From Aestuariivita boseongensis (GTDB lineage: Bacteria > Pseudomonadota > Alphaproteobacteria > Rhodobacterales > Rhodobacteraceae): a stretch of DNA of 64,000 nucleotides. The DNA lies in contig NZ_JXYH01000004.1 in the NCBI RefSeq assembly GCF_001262635.1, positions 62,001-126,000 of the forward strand. The letters are read 5' to 3'. Position numbers and translations under genes: made by a program. Of the stretch, positions 52,652 through 63,660 are shown piece by piece; the first letter of the stretch is position 1, and every line of letters begins with the position of its first letter. Below the pieces are notes generated by a model. The model saw only the letters and a list, made by a program, of their open reading frames with translations, made no database searches and was not told where the DNA came from.

Positions 52652-53062
52652 ATGAGTTACGCAAAAACCCTGGGCCTTGCCTGTGCCCTGTGCCTGAGCG
52701 TCAGCAGCGCGGTTGCCGCCAAACCGCCCCTGCGTGAGGTGGCCTATGTGGATGATGGTCTGTTCCAGATCGCCCTGGCCAATGTGATCCGCAAAGGGTG
52801 CGATGATATCGACGCGCGTCTGTTGCGCGCCTTTGGCGTTCTGCGTGATCTGAAAAGCCACGCCTTGTCGCTGGGCTATACCGAGGCCGAGATCGACGCC
52901 TATGTCGACAGCGATGCCGAAAAAGACCGGATGCGTGCGCGCGGCGCGGAACTTTTCCAGGCGCGCGGTGTGAACCCTGATAACCCCGAAGATCTTTGCC
53001 GCATGGGGCGGGAAGAGATCGCGAGTAACAGCCCCGTGGGCAAGCTTTTGAAAGCGAAGTGA
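52652..53062 (+). CDS. secreted DUF5333-like protein (two-cysteine protein C)
   Basis: A 136-residue precursor starting [22 protein letters not shown], a signal peptide. The mature part contains [17 protein letters not shown], a helical [16 protein letters not shown] segment and [25 protein letters not shown] at the C-terminus; its two cysteines are 65 residues apart. I recall this pattern from Rhodobacterales proteins labelled DUF5333. It ends inside the possible GTG of nuoG and nine bases before the chosen ATG. Periplasmic, function unknown. Confidence 0.75.
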   Translation: MSYAKTLGLACALCLSVSSAVAAKPPLREVAYVDDGLFQIALANVIRKGCDDIDARLLRAFGVLRDLKSHALSLGYTEAEIDAYVDSDAEKDRMRARGAELFQARGVNPDNPEDLCRMGREEIASNSPVGKLLKAK

Positions 53063-53067
53063 GAGAA

Positions 53068-55086
53068 ATGTCTGACCTCCGCAAAATCATCATCGACGAC
53101 ACCGAAGTGGAAGTGGACGGGGCGATGACCCTGATCCAGGCCTGTGAGGAAGCCGGGATCGAAATCCCGCGTTTCTGCTATCACGAGCGGCTGTCGATCG
53201 CCGGCAACTGCCGGATGTGTCTGGTAGAGGTTGTGGGCGGCCCCCCGAAACCCGCGGCGTCCTGCGCGATGCAGGTGCGCGATCTGCGGCCAGGGCCTGA
53301 AGGGCAGCCTCCGGTGGTCAAGACGAACTCCCCCATGGTCAAGAAGGCCCGCGAAGGGGTGATGGAGTTTCTGCTGATCAATCACCCGCTGGATTGCCCG
53401 ATCTGCGATCAGGGCGGGGAATGCGATTTGCAAGACCAGGCCATGGCTTACGGGGTGGACTTCAGCCGCTTCCGCGAACCCAAGCGCGCGGTGGATGATC
53501 TGGATCTGGGCCCGCTGGTCGAAACCCACATGACGCGCTGCATCTCGTGCACGCGCTGCGTGCGCTTCACGACCGAAGTGGCCGGGATCTCCCAGATGGG
53601 CCAGACCGGCCGGGGCGAAGATGCCGAAATCACCTCCTATCTGGGGGAAACGCTGGATTCGAACCTGCAGGGCAACATCATCGACCTCTGCCCGGTGGGC
53701 GCGCTTGTGTCCAAGCCTTACGCCTTTACCGCAAGGCCTTGGGAACTGACCAAGACCGAGAGCATCGACGTGATGGATGCGCTTGGATCGAACATCCGGG
53801 TGGATACCAAGGGCCGCGAAGTGATGCGGTTCCTGCCGCGCAACCATGACGGCGTGAACGAGGAATGGATTTCCGACAAGACACGGTTCGTCTGGGACGG
53901 GCTGCGCCGTCAGCGTCTTGACCGGCCTTACATCCGCGAAAACGGCAAACTACGCCCGGCAAGCTGGGGTGAAGCCCTGGCAAAGGCGGGTGATGCCATC
54001 AAAGGCGCCACGAAACTGGCTGGTCTTGTGGGTGATCTGGCCCCGGTCGAGGCCGCCTTCAGCCTCAAACAGCTGATCGAAGGACAGGGCGGTGTTGTCG
54101 AATGCCGCACCGATGGCGCGAAATTGCCCGCAGGCAATCGTTCGGGTTATGTCGGGACGGCGACCATCGAAGAACTGGATGACGCGGAATATATCATGAT
54201 GATCGGCACCAACCCGCGCGAAGAAGCGCCGGTGCTGAACGCGCGCATCCGCAAGGCCTGGACCAAGGGGGCGAAGATTGCCCTGATCGGCGAGAATGTC
54301 GATCTGAGCTATCCTCATGTGCATCTGGGTGCAGATCGCGCCGCTCTGGCCGCGTTGGCTGACAAGAAGATCGACCACATGCTGGACAATCGCAGCGTGG
54401 TGATCGTGGGGCAGGGTGCCTTGCAAGAGGCCGATGGTGCGGCCGTTCTGGGCCACGCGATGGCCTTTGCCGAACGCAGCAAGTCCAAACTAATGATCCT
54501 GCACACCGCCGCCTCGCGTGTGGGCGCGATGGATGTAGGCGCGGTTAATGACGCGGGGATGGCCGCCGTCAGCGAGGCCGACTTGATCTATAACCTTGGC
54601 GCGGATGAGGTGGAGATCGGCGAAGGTGCCTTCGTCATCTATCAGGGCAGCCATGGTGACCGGGGCGCGCATCGTGCCGACGTGATCCTGCCAGCGGCGG
54701 CCTATACCGAAGAGAACGGGCTGTTCGTGAATACCGAAGGCCGCCCGCAATTGGCCTTCCGCGCCAGCTTCCCTCCGGGTGAAGCAAAAGAAAACTGGGC
54801 GATCCTGCGGGCGCTGTCGCCCGAACTGGGCGCGACGCAACCCTGGCACAGCCTTGCGCAACTGCGCCAGGCGATGGTCGAGGCGGTGCCGCATCTGGCA
54901 CAAATCGATGAGGTGCCGGAAAACGAATGGACCGCGCTGCCTGCGGGCAAGCTGGGCGATGCGACTTTCCAAAACGCGATCCGCGATTTCTATCTGACGA
55001 ACCCGATTGCACGCGCGAGCGAACTGATGGCCGAGCTGTCGGCCAATGCCAAGGCGCGCGGCGAGGCGAAGATCGCCGCGGAGTGA
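53068..55086 (+). CDS. nuoG: NADH-quinone oxidoreductase subunit G
   Basis: A 672-residue subunit carrying iron-sulfur clusters N1b, N5 and N4. The N-terminal [2Fe-2S] ligands are in [19 protein letters not shown]; the His-ligated N5 cluster is in [18 protein letters not shown]; and N4 is in [10 protein letters not shown] with the distant CPVGAL. The remaining two thirds resemble molybdopterin oxidoreductases but lack cofactor ligands. The length is that of the mitochondrial-type subunit, without the extra N7 cluster of the longer E. coli protein. The ATG at 53068 is chosen over a GTG three codons earlier. It shares one base with the following lipoprotein gene. Confidence 0.97.
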   Translation: MSDLRKIIIDDTEVEVDGAMTLIQACEEAGIEIPRFCYHERLSIAGNCRMCLVEVVGGPPKPAASCAMQVRDLRPGPEGQPPVVKTNSPMVKKAREGVMEFLLINHPLDCPICDQGGECDLQDQAMAYGVDFSRFREPKRAVDDLDLGPLVETHMTRCISCTRCVRFTTEVAGISQMGQTGRGEDAEITSYLGETLDSNLQGNIIDLCPVGALVSKPYAFTARPWELTKTESIDVMDALGSNIRVDTKGREVMRFLPRNHDGVNEEWISDKTRFVWDGLRRQRLDRPYIRENGKLRPASWGEALAKAGDAIKGATKLAGLVGDLAPVEAAFSLKQLIEGQGGVVECRTDGAKLPAGNRSGYVGTATIEELDDAEYIMMIGTNPREEAPVLNARIRKAWTKGAKIALIGENVDLSYPHVHLGADRAALAALADKKIDHMLDNRSVVIVGQGALQEADGAAVLGHAMAFAERSKSKLMILHTAASRVGAMDVGAVNDAGMAAVSEADLIYNLGADEVEIGEGAFVIYQGSHGDRGAHRADVILPAAAYTEENGLFVNTEGRPQLAFRASFPPGEAKENWAILRALSPELGATQPWHSLAQLRQAMVEAVPHLAQIDEVPENEWTALPAGKLGDATFQNAIRDFYLTNPIARASELMAELSANAKARGEAKIAAE

Positions 55087-55472
55087 TGCGAATGGGGCTT
55101 ATGATACCCTCCCTTCTGATGCTGGCGGCCTGTGAAACCGCCGAGCCGGAAGTGGCGCGCGCAGAGCGCGTGTATGAAGGCGTGGAAACGCGCCTTCTGG
55201 AGGGGGATCTGGTCCAGTTCAAAGTGCAAATGACCAACCCGCGCACGCCGCTGGATGTCAAAGCCTATTCGGAATGTGCGGCGGCGCAATACACGCTGAT
55301 CCGCGGTTTCGGTTTTGCGCGGCATTTGCGCACAAATGTATACGAAGAGGGTGGCGTCTGGATGGCTGATGCTGTTTACACCATCTCGCCGGCTCTCCCC
55401 CGGGGAGAGCGCACAATCGACGCCGAAGTCGTGGCCGCGAATTGCGCGGAAAACGGAATACCCATGGTGTGA
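55086..55472 (+). CDS. lipoprotein of unknown function in the nuo operon
   Basis: A 128-residue protein with lipoprotein signal [16 protein letters not shown], lipobox LAAC (Cys16). The mature part begins ETAEPEVARAERVYEGVETRL and contains YSECAAAQYTLIRGFGFARHLR and a terminal DAEVVAANCAENGIPMV, giving two more cysteines that may form a disulfide. I do not recognise the family. The ATG shares one base with the nuoG stop (TGATG), and nuoH follows after six bases, so it is made with the complex I subunits. Confidence 0.75.
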   Translation: MRMGLMIPSLLMLAACETAEPEVARAERVYEGVETRLLEGDLVQFKVQMTNPRTPLDVKAYSECAAAQYTLIRGFGFARHLRTNVYEEGGVWMADAVYTISPALPRGERTIDAEVVAANCAENGIPMV

Positions 55473-55478
55473 GGAACG

Positions 55479-56516
55479 ATGGCTGAATTCTTTACAACAC
55501 CCGGCGGCATCGCTGTCCTGATCCTGGCGCAAGTGCTTGCAGTTGTTGCCTTTGTCATGATCAGCCTGCTGTTTCTGGTTTATGGCGACCGCAAGATCTG
55601 GGCCGCCGTCCAGATGCGCCGTGGCCCCAATGTGGTGGGCACGTTCGGCCTGCTGCAGACGGTGGCGGACGCGCTGAAATATGTGGTGAAGGAAGTCGTC
55701 GTTCCGGCAGGCGCCGACAAGACGGTGTTCATGCTGGCGCCAATGACGTCATTCGTGCTGGCGTTGGTCGCCTGGGCGGTCATTCCGTTCAATGACGGCT
55801 GGGTTCTGTCCGATATCAACGTGGCCATTCTTTACGTCTTCGCCATCTCCTCTTTGGAGGTGTACGGCGTGATCATGGGCGGCTGGGCCTCGAATTCGAA
55901 ATACCCTTTCCTAGGCTCGCTCCGGTCTGCCGCGCAGATGATTTCCTATGAAGTCTCGATCGGCCTGATCATCATCGGTGTGATCCTGTCTACGGGCTCG
56001 ATGAATTTCGGTGCGATCGTGAATGCACAGGACACGGCCTATGGCTTTTTCGGCTGGTACTGGCTGCCGCATCTGCCGATGGTATTCCTGTTCTTCATCA
56101 GCGCCTTGGCCGAAACTAACCGTCCCCCGTTTGACTTGCCCGAAGCGGAATCGGAACTGGTGGCGGGATACCAGGTCGAATACTCCTCGACGCCGTTCCT
56201 GTTGTTCATGGCCGGGGAATACATCGCCATCTTCCTGATGTGCGCATTGATGTCGCTGCTGTTCTTCGGTGGCTGGCTGTCGCCTGTACCCTTCCTGCCG
56301 GACGGCCCGGTCTGGATGGTGGCGAAGATGGCGTTTTTCTTCTTCCTTTTCGCGATGGTGAAGGCGATCACGCCGCGCTACCGCTATGACCAGCTGATGC
56401 GGATTGGTTGGAAAGTCTTCCTGCCGTTCTCGCTGGCTTGGGTCGTGTTCGTGGCCTTTGCGGCCAAATTCGAATGGTTCTGGGGCATCTTCGCCCGTTG
56501 GAGCACAGGAGCATAA
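55479..56516 (+). CDS. nuoH: NADH-quinone oxidoreductase subunit H
   Basis: A 345-residue membrane subunit with eight or more helices, forming the quinone-entry channel between the arms of complex I. The signature [27 protein letters not shown] lies near 46-72, [20 protein letters not shown] near 146-165, and [27 protein letters not shown] near 208-234, with the conserved acidic residues of the channel. GAGGAA precedes the ATG. Confidence 0.97.
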   Translation: MAEFFTTPGGIAVLILAQVLAVVAFVMISLLFLVYGDRKIWAAVQMRRGPNVVGTFGLLQTVADALKYVVKEVVVPAGADKTVFMLAPMTSFVLALVAWAVIPFNDGWVLSDINVAILYVFAISSLEVYGVIMGGWASNSKYPFLGSLRSAAQMISYEVSIGLIIIGVILSTGSMNFGAIVNAQDTAYGFFGWYWLPHLPMVFLFFISALAETNRPPFDLPEAESELVAGYQVEYSSTPFLLFMAGEYIAIFLMCALMSLLFFGGWLSPVPFLPDGPVWMVAKMAFFFFLFAMVKAITPRYRYDQLMRIGWKVFLPFSLAWVVFVAFAAKFEWFWGIFARWSTGA

Positions 56517-56518
56517 GC

Positions 56519-57013
56519 ATGACGCAGATGGATTACACCCGCGCCGCGAAATACTTCCTGCTCGCGGATTTCGCCAAAGGCATGAAGCTGGGGCTGAAGT
56601 ATTTCTTTGCGCCCAAGGCAACAGTGAACTACCCGCATGAAAAGGGGCCTCTCAGCCCGCGCTTCCGGGGGGAACACGCGCTGCGCCGCTATCCCAACGG
56701 GGAAGAACGCTGCATCGCCTGTAAACTGTGCGAAGCGATCTGCCCGGCACAGGCGATCACCATCGACGCCGAACCGCGCGAAGACGGCTCGCGCCGCACC
56801 ACGCGGTATGACATTGACATGACCAAATGCATCTATTGCGGTTTCTGTCAGGAGGCCTGCCCGGTCGATGCCATTGTCGAAGGTCCGAATTTCGAATTCG
56901 CGACCGAGACTCGGGAAGAGCTGTTTTACGACAAGGACAAGCTGCTGGCCAACGGCGAGCGTTGGGAAGCCGAGATCGCCCGCAACCTGGAACTGGACGC
57001 GCCCTACAGATGA
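56519..57013 (+). CDS. nuoI: NADH-quinone oxidoreductase subunit I
   Basis: A 164-residue ferredoxin-like subunit holding [4Fe-4S] clusters N6a and N6b. The two motifs are [12 protein letters not shown] near residues 61-72 and [12 protein letters not shown] near 100-111. The N-terminal amphipathic part [26 protein letters not shown] lies on the membrane. The start at 56519 is two bases after the nuoH stop and follows ACAGGAG within the nuoH coding end. It overlaps the next gene by four bases (ATGA). Confidence 0.97.
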   Translation: MTQMDYTRAAKYFLLADFAKGMKLGLKYFFAPKATVNYPHEKGPLSPRFRGEHALRRYPNGEERCIACKLCEAICPAQAITIDAEPREDGSRRTTRYDIDMTKCIYCGFCQEACPVDAIVEGPNFEFATETREELFYDKDKLLANGERWEAEIARNLELDAPYR

Positions 57014-57420
57014 GCAACACGCCCACAAACCCGTTCGAGGCCATGCTGGCCCAGGCGCATGAGATGGCGAAAGCCTTCAACCCCGCGCTGGAAAACTTCA
57101 GCCCCAAGGGGTTCGAAGCGCTGTGGCCCACCATGCCGAAAGAGGCGATGGAATTCTGGTTCGGCAAGACGCTGAACAAGGACGGGCTTGACGCCAAGAC
57201 ACGGCTGTTTCTGACGCTGGCGGGCTTGACCATGCAGGGTGCGCAGGCCGATACGGCGGTGCGCCAGACGGTGCGTCATCTGCTGGAAGCGGGCGCGAAA
57301 AAGCAGGAAATCGTGGAAGCCATCGGACAGATGTCGGTTTTTGCAGGCATCCCTGCGGTAACCCGCGCGCTGGATCTGGCTCAGGATGCCATGAGTGACA
57401 AGAAAGAGGACGGGGCATGA
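57010..57420 (+). CDS. carboxymuconolactone decarboxylase (CMD)-family protein without redox cysteines
   Basis: A 136-residue helical protein: [66 protein letters not shown] is the CMD repeat, a fold shared with AhpD. The CxxC pair of peroxidase-type AhpD members is absent; indeed there is no cysteine, so disulfide chemistry is excluded. It could bind a ligand or act as a decarboxylase-like enzyme. It overlaps nuoI and nuoJ by four bases at each end, making it the most tightly embedded of the extra genes. Confidence 0.85.
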   Translation: MSNTPTNPFEAMLAQAHEMAKAFNPALENFSPKGFEALWPTMPKEAMEFWFGKTLNKDGLDAKTRLFLTLAGLTMQGAQADTAVRQTVRHLLEAGAKKQEIVEAIGQMSVFAGIPAVTRALDLAQDAMSDKKEDGA

Positions 57421-58019
57421 GCGTCTTTGCATTCTATCTTTTCGCGATCAGCGTGATTGCCGGAGGCCTGTTTACAGTGGTCAGCCGCAATCCGGTGCAT
57501 TCGGTCCTGTGGCTGATCCTGGCATTCCTGTCGGCGGCGGGCCTCTTTGTGCTGCTGGGCGCGGAGTTCGTCGCAATGCTGTTGATCATCGTCTATGTGG
57601 GCGCGGTCGCGGTCCTGTTCCTGTTTGTCGTGATGATGCTGGATGTGGATTTCGCCGAGCTGAAGGCCGAGATGGCACGATACATGCCACTGGCTCTGCT
57701 GATCGGCGTGGTGATCCTGATGCAATTCGTGCTGGCCTTCGGGGCTTGGGAAAGCAACGCGGCGGCTGAAGGGCTGCGCCAGCAGGTGACACCCGTTGAC
57801 CGGCACAATACCGAAGCCTTGGGGCTGATCCTGTATGACCAGTATTTCCTTCTGTTCCAGCTGGCGGGTCTGATCCTGCTTGTGGCGATGATCGGGGCCA
57901 TCGTGCTGACCCTGCGCCACCGTCAGGACATCAAACGTCAGGACGTGCTGGCGCAGATGTATCGCGATCCGGCAAAGGCGATGGAACTGAAAGACGTGAA
58001 GCCAGGGCAGGGGCTGTGA
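57417..58019 (+). CDS. nuoJ: NADH-quinone oxidoreductase subunit J
   Basis: A 200-residue membrane subunit with five helices. The third holds the conserved [16 protein letters not shown] region (near 59-74) with the pi-bulge implicated in active/deactive change. The C-terminus is hydrophilic ([18 protein letters not shown]). The start overlaps the CMD gene (ATGA). A double-hairpin repeat begins at the base after the stop and separates it from nuoK by 110 bases. Confidence 0.96.
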   Translation: MSVFAFYLFAISVIAGGLFTVVSRNPVHSVLWLILAFLSAAGLFVLLGAEFVAMLLIIVYVGAVAVLFLFVVMMLDVDFAELKAEMARYMPLALLIGVVILMQFVLAFGAWESNAAAEGLRQQVTPVDRHNTEALGLILYDQYFLLFQLAGLILLVAMIGAIVLTLRHRQDIKRQDVLAQMYRDPAKAMELKDVKPGQGL

Positions 58020-58066
58020 CCCGCTTTCTTTGAAAGAAAGCGGGCCGGAACGTTTGAAACGTTCCG
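58020..58066. repeat. double-hairpin intergenic repeat (copy 2)
   Basis: Hairpin one pairs CCCGCTTTCTT with AAGAAAGCGGG around TGA; after one base, hairpin two pairs CGGAACGTT with AACGTTCCG around TGA. Stem lengths, loop sizes and one-base spacer match the element at 3722-3769, while stem bases differ in a compensating way. It lies in the 110-base nuoJ-nuoK gap. Confidence 0.8.
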
Positions 58067-58129
58067 CCCTGCCAATGAACAAGGGCCGGAAAACCGGCCA
58101 AAGGGAACGAAAGAGACCTGAGGGACGAC

Positions 58130-58435
58130 ATGATTGGACTGGAACATTACCTGACGGTGGCGGCAACGCTGTTCGTCATTGGTATCTTCGGGCTGTTTCT
58201 GAACAGAAAGAACGTGATCATCCTGCTGATGAGCATCGAACTGATGCTGTTGGCGGTGAATATCAACCTGGTCGCGTTCTCGTCCTTTCTGGGCGATCTG
58301 GTGGGGCAGGTCTTTACGCTCTTTGTGCTTACGGTTGCGGCGGCTGAGGCTGCGATCGGCCTGGCCATCCTCGTTTGCTTCTTCCGGAACCGCGGAACCA
58401 TCGCGGTTGAAGATGTCAACGTGATGAAGGGGTAA
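58130..58435 (+). CDS. nuoK: NADH-quinone oxidoreductase subunit K
   Basis: A 101-residue, three-helix membrane subunit. The glutamate in [20 protein letters not shown] (near residue 36) and another in [13 protein letters not shown] (near 71) belong to the proton path. Length is normal. GAGGGA precedes the ATG. The gap before it contains the double hairpin, and nuoL follows after six bases. Confidence 0.97.
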   Translation: MIGLEHYLTVAATLFVIGIFGLFLNRKNVIILLMSIELMLLAVNINLVAFSSFLGDLVGQVFTLFVLTVAAAEAAIGLAILVCFFRNRGTIAVEDVNVMKG

Positions 58436-58441
58436 GAGATC

Positions 58442-60601
58442 ATGGAAACGATACTCCTTTTTGCCCCGCTGGTCGGCGCGCTTCTGTGCGGCTTTGGCTG
58501 GAAGATCATCGGTGAAACGGCTGCCATGTGGGTCGCCACCGGCCTTCTGTTCCTGTCGGCGATCCTGTCCTGGATCGTGTTCCTGACCTTCGATCCCTCG
58601 CTGCATGAGGGCGGGCATTACACCGTCTCGATCCTGCGCTGGATCGAAAGCGGCACGCTCAGCACCGATTGGGCGATCCGGATGGACCGGCTGACCGCGA
58701 TCATGCTGATCGTGATTACAACGGTGTCGTCTCTGGTTCACCTCTACAGCTTCGGCTATATGGATCACGACCCGCAATGGCGCGAGGGCGAGACCTATAA
58801 GCCCCGTTTCTTCGCCTATCTGTCGTTCTTCACCTTCGCCATGCTGATGCTGGTGACGGCCGATAACCTCGTGCAGATGTTCTTTGGCTGGGAAGGCGTG
58901 GGCGTCGCGTCCTACCTGCTGATCGGGTTTTATTACCGCAAACCCACTGCCAATGCCGCGGCGATCAAGGCCTTTGTCGTCAACCGTGTCGGCGATTTCG
59001 GCTTTGCGCTAGGCATCTTCGCGCTGTTCTTCCTGGTTGACAGCATCAACCTGAGCGACATCTTCGCAGCTGCCCCCACGCTGGCCGAAACGCAGGTCAC
59101 GTTCCTCTGGACCTCGTGGAACGCGGCAGAACTGGTGGCGTTCCTTCTCTTCATCGGCGCGATGGGCAAATCGGCCCAGCTGATCCTGCACACCTGGCTG
59201 CCGGATGCGATGGAAGGCCCGACCCCGGTGTCGGCTCTGATCCACGCGGCGACCATGGTGACGGCGGGTGTGTTCCTGGTCTGCCGCATGTCGCCGATCA
59301 TGGAGTTTGCGCCCAACGCCACGATGTTCATCACGATCCTGGGTGCCTCAACGGCCTTCTTTGCGGCCACCGTGGGGCTGGTGCAAACCGACATCAAACG
59401 CGTGATCGCCTATTCGACCTGTTCCCAGCTGGGCTACATGTTCGTGGCCGCGGGCGTGGGCATGTATTCGGCGGCGATGTTCCACCTGCTGACACACGCC
59501 TTCTTCAAGGCGATGTTGTTCCTGGGCGCAGGCTCGGTCATCCACGCGATGCATCATGAACAAGACATGATGAACTATGGCGCTTTGCGGAAGAAAATCC
59601 CCTATACGTTCTGGGCCATGATGATCGGCACGCTGGCGATCACCGGTGTCGGCGTCCCCGTCTGGATCGCGACGCTGGGCGAAATCCCGATTGGCTTCGC
59701 CGGCTTCCATTCGAAAGACGCCATCGTTGAAAGCGCCTATGCCGCTGGAACGGGCTATGGCTTCTGGCTCTTGGTCATCGCGGCGCTCTTTACCAGCTTC
59801 TATAGCTGGCGCCTGATGTTCCTGACCTTCTATGGCGAGGCGCGGGGCGATAAGCACACCCATGAACACGCCCATGAAAGCCCGATGGTCATGCTGATCC
59901 CGCTGGGCGTTCTGGCCATCGGCGCGATCTTCTCGGGCATGGTGTTCTACAAGTCCTTCTTTGGCCATGTGGACACGGTCGGCAAATTCTATGGCATCCC
60001 CTATGCCGAGGCGTCGGAGCATGGCGAGGCGAAAGCCGACAGCCATGGTGAGGACAGTCATGGGGAGGCCAAGGCCGAGGACAGCCATGGCGAGGACAAA
60101 GCCCACGGCAAAGAAGGTGAGCACCACTACGCCTTTGCAGGCCAACCGGGCGAGGGCGCGCTTTACATCGCGCCGGACAACACGCTGCTGGATGATGCGC
60201 ACAAGGTGCCGTACTGGGTGAAAACCTCGCCTTTCGCGGCGATGCTTCTGGGCTTTATCGTGGCTTACTGGTTCTACATCGTGAACCCGGCCATCCCCGG
60301 CAAATTGGCCGAAAACCAGCGCCCGCTGTACCTGTTCCTCAAAAACAAATGGTATTTTGACGAGCTTTATGACGCGATTTTCGTCAAACCCGCATTGGGT
60401 GTCGGGCGTCTCTTCTGGCGGCGCGGCGATGGCAATGTCATTGACGGGACGATCAATGGCGTAGCCTTGGGCATCATCCCATTCTTCACCCGCCTCGCAG
60501 GCCGCGCACAATCTGGATACATCTTCACCTACGCCTTCTGGATGGTCGTTGGAATCGCCTGCCTGATCACCTGGATGACGATCGGCGGAGGAGTGGAATA
60601 A
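58442..60601 (+). CDS. nuoL: NADH-quinone oxidoreductase subunit L with His-rich insertion
   Basis: A 719-residue antiporter-like subunit and outermost proton pump, with the long lateral helix near its C-terminus. The proton-path segments [22 protein letters not shown] near 149-170 and [27 protein letters not shown] near 250-276 are intact. It is longer than the usual 610-660 residues because of an insertion at about 524-562, in which SHGE recurs three times among Lys, Asp and Ala, ending HHY. This lies between the last pump helices and the lateral helix and should be in a loop. It shares one base with nuoM (TAATG). Confidence 0.96.
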   Translation: METILLFAPLVGALLCGFGWKIIGETAAMWVATGLLFLSAILSWIVFLTFDPSLHEGGHYTVSILRWIESGTLSTDWAIRMDRLTAIMLIVITTVSSLVHLYSFGYMDHDPQWREGETYKPRFFAYLSFFTFAMLMLVTADNLVQMFFGWEGVGVASYLLIGFYYRKPTANAAAIKAFVVNRVGDFGFALGIFALFFLVDSINLSDIFAAAPTLAETQVTFLWTSWNAAELVAFLLFIGAMGKSAQLILHTWLPDAMEGPTPVSALIHAATMVTAGVFLVCRMSPIMEFAPNATMFITILGASTAFFAATVGLVQTDIKRVIAYSTCSQLGYMFVAAGVGMYSAAMFHLLTHAFFKAMLFLGAGSVIHAMHHEQDMMNYGALRKKIPYTFWAMMIGTLAITGVGVPVWIATLGEIPIGFAGFHSKDAIVESAYAAGTGYGFWLLVIAALFTSFYSWRLMFLTFYGEARGDKHTHEHAHESPMVMLIPLGVLAIGAIFSGMVFYKSFFGHVDTVGKFYGIPYAEASEHGEAKADSHGEDSHGEAKAEDSHGEDKAHGKEGEHHYAFAGQPGEGALYIAPDNTLLDDAHKVPYWVKTSPFAAMLLGFIVAYWFYIVNPAIPGKLAENQRPLYLFLKNKWYFDELYDAIFVKPALGVGRLFWRRGDGNVIDGTINGVALGIIPFFTRLAGRAQSGYIFTYAFWMVVGIACLITWMTIGGGVE

Positions 60602-62142
60602 TGGACAACCTTCTCTCCATCACCACCTTCATTCCCGCACTGGCCGCGCTGATCCTGGCGCTGTTCTTGCGGGGTGACGATGAGGCGGCACAGAAGAACG
60701 CCAAATGGGCGGCTCTCTTTGCCACCTGCGCGACGTTCTTTGTCTCGCTCTTTATCCTCTTTGGGTTCGATCCTAACGACACCGGCTTCCAGTTCGTGGA
60801 AGAGGGGGAATGGATCCTTGGCCTGAAATACAAGATGGGCGTGGACGGGATCAGCGTTCTGTTCGTGATGCTGACCACCTTCATCATGCCGTTGGTGATT
60901 GCGGCAAGCTGGGATGTCACACACCGCGTCAAGGAATACATGATCGCGTTCCTGCTGCTGGAAACGCTGATGCTGGGCGTGTTCATGGCGCTGGATCTGG
61001 TGCTGTTCTACCTGTTCTTCGAGGCCGGTCTGATCCCGATGTTCCTGATCATCGGTATCTGGGGTGGCAAGGAACGCATCTATGCGTCCTTCAAGTTCTT
61101 CCTCTACACCTTCCTTGGTTCGGTCCTGATGCTGGTCGCCATGGTGGGGATGTATGTGGATGCAGGCACCACCGATATCGAACAGTTGCTGACGCACCAG
61201 TTCGGATCGGAAAGCTTCAACCTGCTGGGCGTGCAGATCGTAGGCGGGATGCAGACGCTGATGTGGCTTGCCTTCTTCGCCTCTTTCGCGGTGAAGATGC
61301 CGATGTGGCCGGTGCACACCTGGCTGCCAGATGCGCACGTGCAGGCGCCGACCGCAGGCTCGGTCGTTCTGGCCTCGATCCTGTTGAAGATGGGTGGCTA
61401 TGGTTTCCTGCGCTTCTCCCTGCCGATGTTCCCAGTGGGGTCCGAGGTGATGGGGCCGCTGGTTCTGTGGCTGTCAGCTATCGCCATCGTCTACACCTCG
61501 CTGGTGGCGCTGGTGCAGGAGGATATGAAGAAGCTGATCGCTTATTCCTCCGTGGCACATATGGGCTTTGTGACCATGGGTATCTTTGCCGCGAACCAGC
61601 AAGGTATCGACGGCGCAATCTTCCAGATGATCAGCCACGGCTTTATCTCTGGTGCGCTCTTTCTGTGTGTCGGCGTGATCTATGACCGGATGCACACGCG
61701 CGAGATCGACGCCTATGGCGGCCTCGTGAACCGCATGCCGGCCTACGCGCTGATCTTCATGCTGTTCACCATGGCGAATGTCGGCCTGCCTGGCACGTCT
61801 GGCTTCATCGGGGAATTCCTGACGCTGATGGCAGTCTTCCAGGTCAACACCTGGGTGGCGGCTGTGGCGACGACGGGCGTGATCTTCTCGGCCGCCTATG
61901 CGCTCTGGCTCTATCGCCGGGTCGTGATGGGCGATCTGATTAAGGAAAGCCTCAAGACCATCACGGATATGTCCCGCCGCGAACGTGCGATCTTTGCGCC
62001 GCTGGTGGTGTGCACGATCCTCTTCGGTGTCTATCCCGCACCGATCCTCGACATCATTGGACCATCGGTCGAAGCACTGGTGGGCAATTACGAAACCGCG
62101 CTGGCGCAGGCGGAAGCCGCGATCCGGCTGGCATCGAATTAA
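60601..62142 (+). CDS. nuoM: NADH-quinone oxidoreductase subunit M
   Basis: A 513-residue antiporter-like proton-pumping subunit with about fourteen helices. Conserved elements are [20 protein letters not shown] near 137-156 with the key glutamate, and [35 protein letters not shown] near 235-270 with the lysine of the pump path. [12 protein letters not shown] near 397-408 is also typical. Start shares one base with the nuoL stop. nuoN follows after 12 bases. Confidence 0.97.
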   Translation: MDNLLSITTFIPALAALILALFLRGDDEAAQKNAKWAALFATCATFFVSLFILFGFDPNDTGFQFVEEGEWILGLKYKMGVDGISVLFVMLTTFIMPLVIAASWDVTHRVKEYMIAFLLLETLMLGVFMALDLVLFYLFFEAGLIPMFLIIGIWGGKERIYASFKFFLYTFLGSVLMLVAMVGMYVDAGTTDIEQLLTHQFGSESFNLLGVQIVGGMQTLMWLAFFASFAVKMPMWPVHTWLPDAHVQAPTAGSVVLASILLKMGGYGFLRFSLPMFPVGSEVMGPLVLWLSAIAIVYTSLVALVQEDMKKLIAYSSVAHMGFVTMGIFAANQQGIDGAIFQMISHGFISGALFLCVGVIYDRMHTREIDAYGGLVNRMPAYALIFMLFTMANVGLPGTSGFIGEFLTLMAVFQVNTWVAAVATTGVIFSAAYALWLYRRVVMGDLIKESLKTITDMSRRERAIFAPLVVCTILFGVYPAPILDIIGPSVEALVGNYETALAQAEAAIRLASN

Positions 62143-62154
62143 GGGAGCCGGGCT

Positions 62155-63597
62155 ATGATCCAGGCTGATCTGAACGTCATTCTACCCGAGATCGCATTGT
62201 CGGTGTTTGCCATGGCCGCGCTGATTTTTGCGGTCTACACCAGCAAGGACAAGCTGGCGCCCACACTGGTTTGGGTCTCTGCCGCCGTTCTGGTGGCGGT
62301 GGCAGCCTTTATCGGGCTGAATGGGTCGGGGGAGAACATCGCCTTTGGCGGCATGTTTGTGGACGACGCCTTTTCCCGCTTTGCCAAGATCGTGATCCTT
62401 CTGTCAGCTGCCGCCGTGCTGGTGATGAGCCAGGAATACATGCAGCGCCGTGATCTGCTGCGGTTTGAATACCCTGTTCTGATCGTGCTGGCATCGGTCG
62501 GCATGATGATGATGGTGTCGGCAGGCGACCTGATGGCTCTCTACATGGGGCTGGAGCTGCAATCGCTGTCGCTCTATGTCGTTGCCTCCCTGCGGCGCGA
62601 CAGTGTGAAATCGACCGAAGCGGGTCTGAAATACTTCGTGCTGGGCGCGCTGTCTTCGGGCCTGCTGCTTTACGGCGCCTCGCTGGTCTATGGCTATGCG
62701 GGAACGACGCTCTTTTCCGGCATTATCCAGACGGCGACCGAGGAAGACATCTCTCTGGGTCTCTTGTTCGGCCTGATCTTCGTGATCTCGGGCCTCGCGT
62801 TCAAAGTCTCGGCCGTGCCGTTCCACATGTGGACGCCGGATGTCTATGAAGGCTCCCCCACGCCGGTGACAGCCTTCTTTGCAACGGCCCCGAAAGTGGC
62901 CGCGATGGGCCTTTTCGCCCGCGTGTTGCACGACGCCTTTGGCGGAGCCGTCCCGGATTGGAGCCAGGTTGTGGCGCTTCTGTCGGTCCTGTCGATGTTC
63001 CTGGGCGCGGTGGCGGCCATCGGTCAGACAAATATCAAACGCCTGATGGCCTATTCATCTATCGCCCATATGGGATATGCGCTGATGGGCCTGGCGGCAG
63101 GCACGGCGTTCGGTGTGCAGGCGATGCTGGTTTATATGGCGATTTATGTCACCATGAATGTGGGCACCTTCGCCTTCATCCTGATGATGGAGCGTGACGG
63201 TCAACCGGTCACGGATATTGGCGCGCTGCGGATGTATTCCAAGCGCGAACCGGGCAAGGCGCTGGCGATGCTGATCCTCTTGTTCTCGCTGGCCGGTGTG
63301 CCGCCGATGCTGGGCTTTTTCGGAAAGTTCTATGTGCTGCAGGCCGCCTATCAGGCCGACCTGATCTGGCTGGCGGTCGCAGGGGTTGTGGCGTCGGTGA
63401 TTGGCGCCTTCTATTACCTGCGCATCGTCTTTTACATGTATTTCGGCGAGGACACCGGTGAAGACCTGGATACCGGCGGAAACCCGGTGCTGTCGGGCTT
63501 CCTGATGGCATCAGCCGCGATCATGGTTGTAGGCATCGTCAACATGTTCGGCGTCGAAGGGGCTGCGGAAGCGGCGGCTGCGGTTCTTGTCAATTGA
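62155..63597 (+). CDS. nuoN: NADH-quinone oxidoreductase subunit N
   Basis: A 480-residue antiporter-like subunit, the pump closest to NuoK/J. Conserved elements are [24 protein letters not shown] near 124-147 with the glutamate, [31 protein letters not shown] near 222-252 with lysines and the family's EGSPTPVT motif, and [17 protein letters not shown] near 378-394. It ends the operon; the next gene, birA, starts 63 bases later, after a short repeat that includes the end of the gap. Confidence 0.97.
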   Translation: MIQADLNVILPEIALSVFAMAALIFAVYTSKDKLAPTLVWVSAAVLVAVAAFIGLNGSGENIAFGGMFVDDAFSRFAKIVILLSAAAVLVMSQEYMQRRDLLRFEYPVLIVLASVGMMMMVSAGDLMALYMGLELQSLSLYVVASLRRDSVKSTEAGLKYFVLGALSSGLLLYGASLVYGYAGTTLFSGIIQTATEEDISLGLLFGLIFVISGLAFKVSAVPFHMWTPDVYEGSPTPVTAFFATAPKVAAMGLFARVLHDAFGGAVPDWSQVVALLSVLSMFLGAVAAIGQTNIKRLMAYSSIAHMGYALMGLAAGTAFGVQAMLVYMAIYVTMNVGTFAFILMMERDGQPVTDIGALRMYSKREPGKALAMLILLFSLAGVPPMLGFFGKFYVLQAAYQADLIWLAVAGVVASVIGAFYYLRIVFYMYFGEDTGEDLDTGGNPVLSGFLMASAAIMVVGIVNMFGVEGAAEAAAAVLVN

Positions 63598-63626
63598 GCC
63601 CGATCGCGCGGGGCCAGTGTTGCTTG

Positions 63627-63649
63627 CCGTATTTGGAAAGAGAAGAAGA
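63627..63649 (+). repeat. short intergenic repeat, CCGTATTTGG-type (copy 4)
   Basis: Identical over 23 bases to the minus strand of 2832-2854. It ends 11 bases before the birA ATG, so its GAAGAAG end may serve as the ribosome-binding region. Confidence 0.6.
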
Positions 63650-63660
63650 ACAGGTTGGTC

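Noticed and set aside
60011-60128. SHGE codon repeats in nuoL as a sequencing or assembly error
   Set aside because: The repeats use different codons for the same residues and keep the frame, so they look like genuine coding sequence.
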